This document shows, one piece after another, positions 15,353 through 16,320 of a DNA stretch of 16,320 bases (within the stretch, counting starts at the first letter, position 1; every line of letters starts with the position of its first letter). The stretch is from positions 1-16,320 of the forward strand of contig JALLBK010000490.1 of assembly GCA_036940085.1 (NCBI GenBank), read 5' to 3'. The DNA comes from Discostella pseudostelligera (taxonomy: Eukaryota > Bacillariophyta > Thalassiosirophyceae > Thalassiosirales > Thalassiosiraceae). The position numbers and the translations under genes were made by a program. The notes beneath the pieces were generated by a model that was not told the origin of the DNA, made no database searches, and worked only from the letters and a program-made list of their open reading frames with translations.

Positions 15353-16320
15353 GTCGTCCCCTCCTTTCTACCCCAGAGGAAGAGTCAAAGCACTACTATT
15401 ACTACTACTAGTAGTACCATCTTTTCGTTGGTGTGTCAATGGTGCTCGTGCATATGTCTCTAGACCTGATGCCTAGAAGCACGTACTCCTGCTGCTGTTA
15501 TGTAGGAGAGACGATAACAATTAGTACCAGCACAATTTTGTTTCCAATCCAGGAATTCTAGGTGGGTGGGGTGGTGATTTTACCTTGTTCTTTTTTCGGA
15601 ATAGGTGGTGCTGGCTCTGCTAGTGGTTCTAGTAATGATTTGTATTAGTACAACCAGACAGGGTCGACTCTGTCTGGATTCCGTTCTCAAGATGATCATG
15701 CTTCCCCGGAATCGCTGCATTGTCGTCTGATGACTGATGAATGATCATACTAGCTAGAGTAGTAATGAAAAAAGAACAATGAATTATTACAAGTTTGAGA
15801 AAAGTGCTCGCGCCACTCGCCCATCCCAGGCTTTTTTAGCCTAATAATAACATGCACACATCTAGTTCCCTTTGCTGAGAATAATCTGCCCCCTTGTTCT
15901 TGATGAAGAACGAGCATGAGTGTCTTGACTTGTGGAGCAAGAAATGTGCTGTGTGCGTCGTGCTGACGATGATGGTGATGGTGTTGGAAGACGGCGCCGC
16001 TGGATGACTCTCTCATGAATTCTCTCTCTCTAAAGAGAGGGGGGGATCCTAGTGTTGCGGAATTAACCCCGCCAGATCATTGGGGTTGAATTAAGTTCAT
16101 TTCTGGGCGCAAAGGATCAGCAATAGTAGTGGAGAGAATAGAGACGACTCCTAAACCTCGAGCTAAGTAGTACAGACGCAACGACTTGGTGATTGTATGG
16201 GTTTTTTTGTAGATTCGCTTCCATCTTCCACATGGTGCTTGCCTGGCCGACATCAACAGATGTGCAATAGCCCTAGCAGACACAAGCCTTCCAATCGGTG
16301 ATCTGGGATGGAGGGGTGTC
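15332..16320. other. About 1 kb with no supported gene
   Basis: Contains the cyclin 3' end, a near-perfect 24-bp palindrome, an ACT/AGT-rich patch near 15393-15417 with the palindrome ACTACTAGTAGT, and a CTCTCT/AGAGAG inverted repeat near 16021-16040. Minus-strand ORFs at 15750-16016 and from the window edge to 16077 show no recognisable domain. The latter is open to the last base, so it could be the 3' end of a gene lying outside. Confidence 0.5.
15654..15677. repeat. 24-bp palindrome with one mismatched pair
   Basis: CCAGACAG (15654-15661) and CTGTCTGG (15670-15677) are exact complements. The centre GTCGAC is itself palindromic, and the only mismatch is a G-T pair, which would wobble in RNA. 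Confidence 0.7.

Noticed and set aside
15750..16016. 88-residue minus-strand ORF with a His tract
   Set aside because: No domain; the sequence is dominated by simple CAT/GAT repeats and A/T runs.
16077..16320. Minus-strand frame open to the window edge
   Set aside because: It might be the end of an outside gene, but the in-window sequence shows no recognisable motif, so it is not called as a CDS.

Overview
The window is nuclear DNA from a eukaryotic microalga, most likely a diatom. The pointers are: short GT-AG introns (about 80-130 bp); two proteins that begin with a signal peptide ending in a (A)SA-Phe cleavage motif, as in complex-plastid presequences of diatoms; a cyclin of the type expanded in diatoms; and DUF6824-like domains, a family I know mainly from diatoms. 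No ribosomal RNA, tRNA, CRISPR array or transposon was recognised.

Layout. (1) 152-1390 (+): two-exon FAM151/menorin-family gene, possibly continuing upstream of the window. (2) 1391-1691: promoter-like gap with an inverted repeat of two E2F-like boxes centred on a CACGTG. (3) 1692-2705 (+): 2-oxoglutarate/Fe(II) oxygenase with a plastid-type presequence and a C-terminal membrane helix. (4) 2889-7737 (-): one large five-exon gene reconstructed here. It encodes three DUF6824-like domains, a Cys-rich module, two C2H2 zinc fingers, a coiled coil and basic nuclear-localisation-like stretches. (5) 7738-8226: divergent promoter with a cluster of E2F-like sites and a G-rich tract. (6) 8227-11025 (+): long OB-fold protein resembling the telomere CST subunit TEN1, with an SQ/TQ-rich N-terminus. 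(7) 11086-13299 (-): NPPF-type class I methyltransferase with a plastid-type presequence. (8) 13300-14377: repeat-rich divergent intergenic region. (9) 14378-15331 (+): diatom-type cyclin. (10) 15332-16320: no convincing gene; two clear palindromes.

The possible link between genes is cell-cycle control. The TEN1-like gene and the zinc-finger gene share the promoter with E2F-like sites, the oxygenase gene follows an E2F/CACGTG palindrome, and the cyclin has an E2F-like box beside a CCAAT box. The co-regulation is inference. The TEN1 assignment rests on recalled motif similarity, not on a search.
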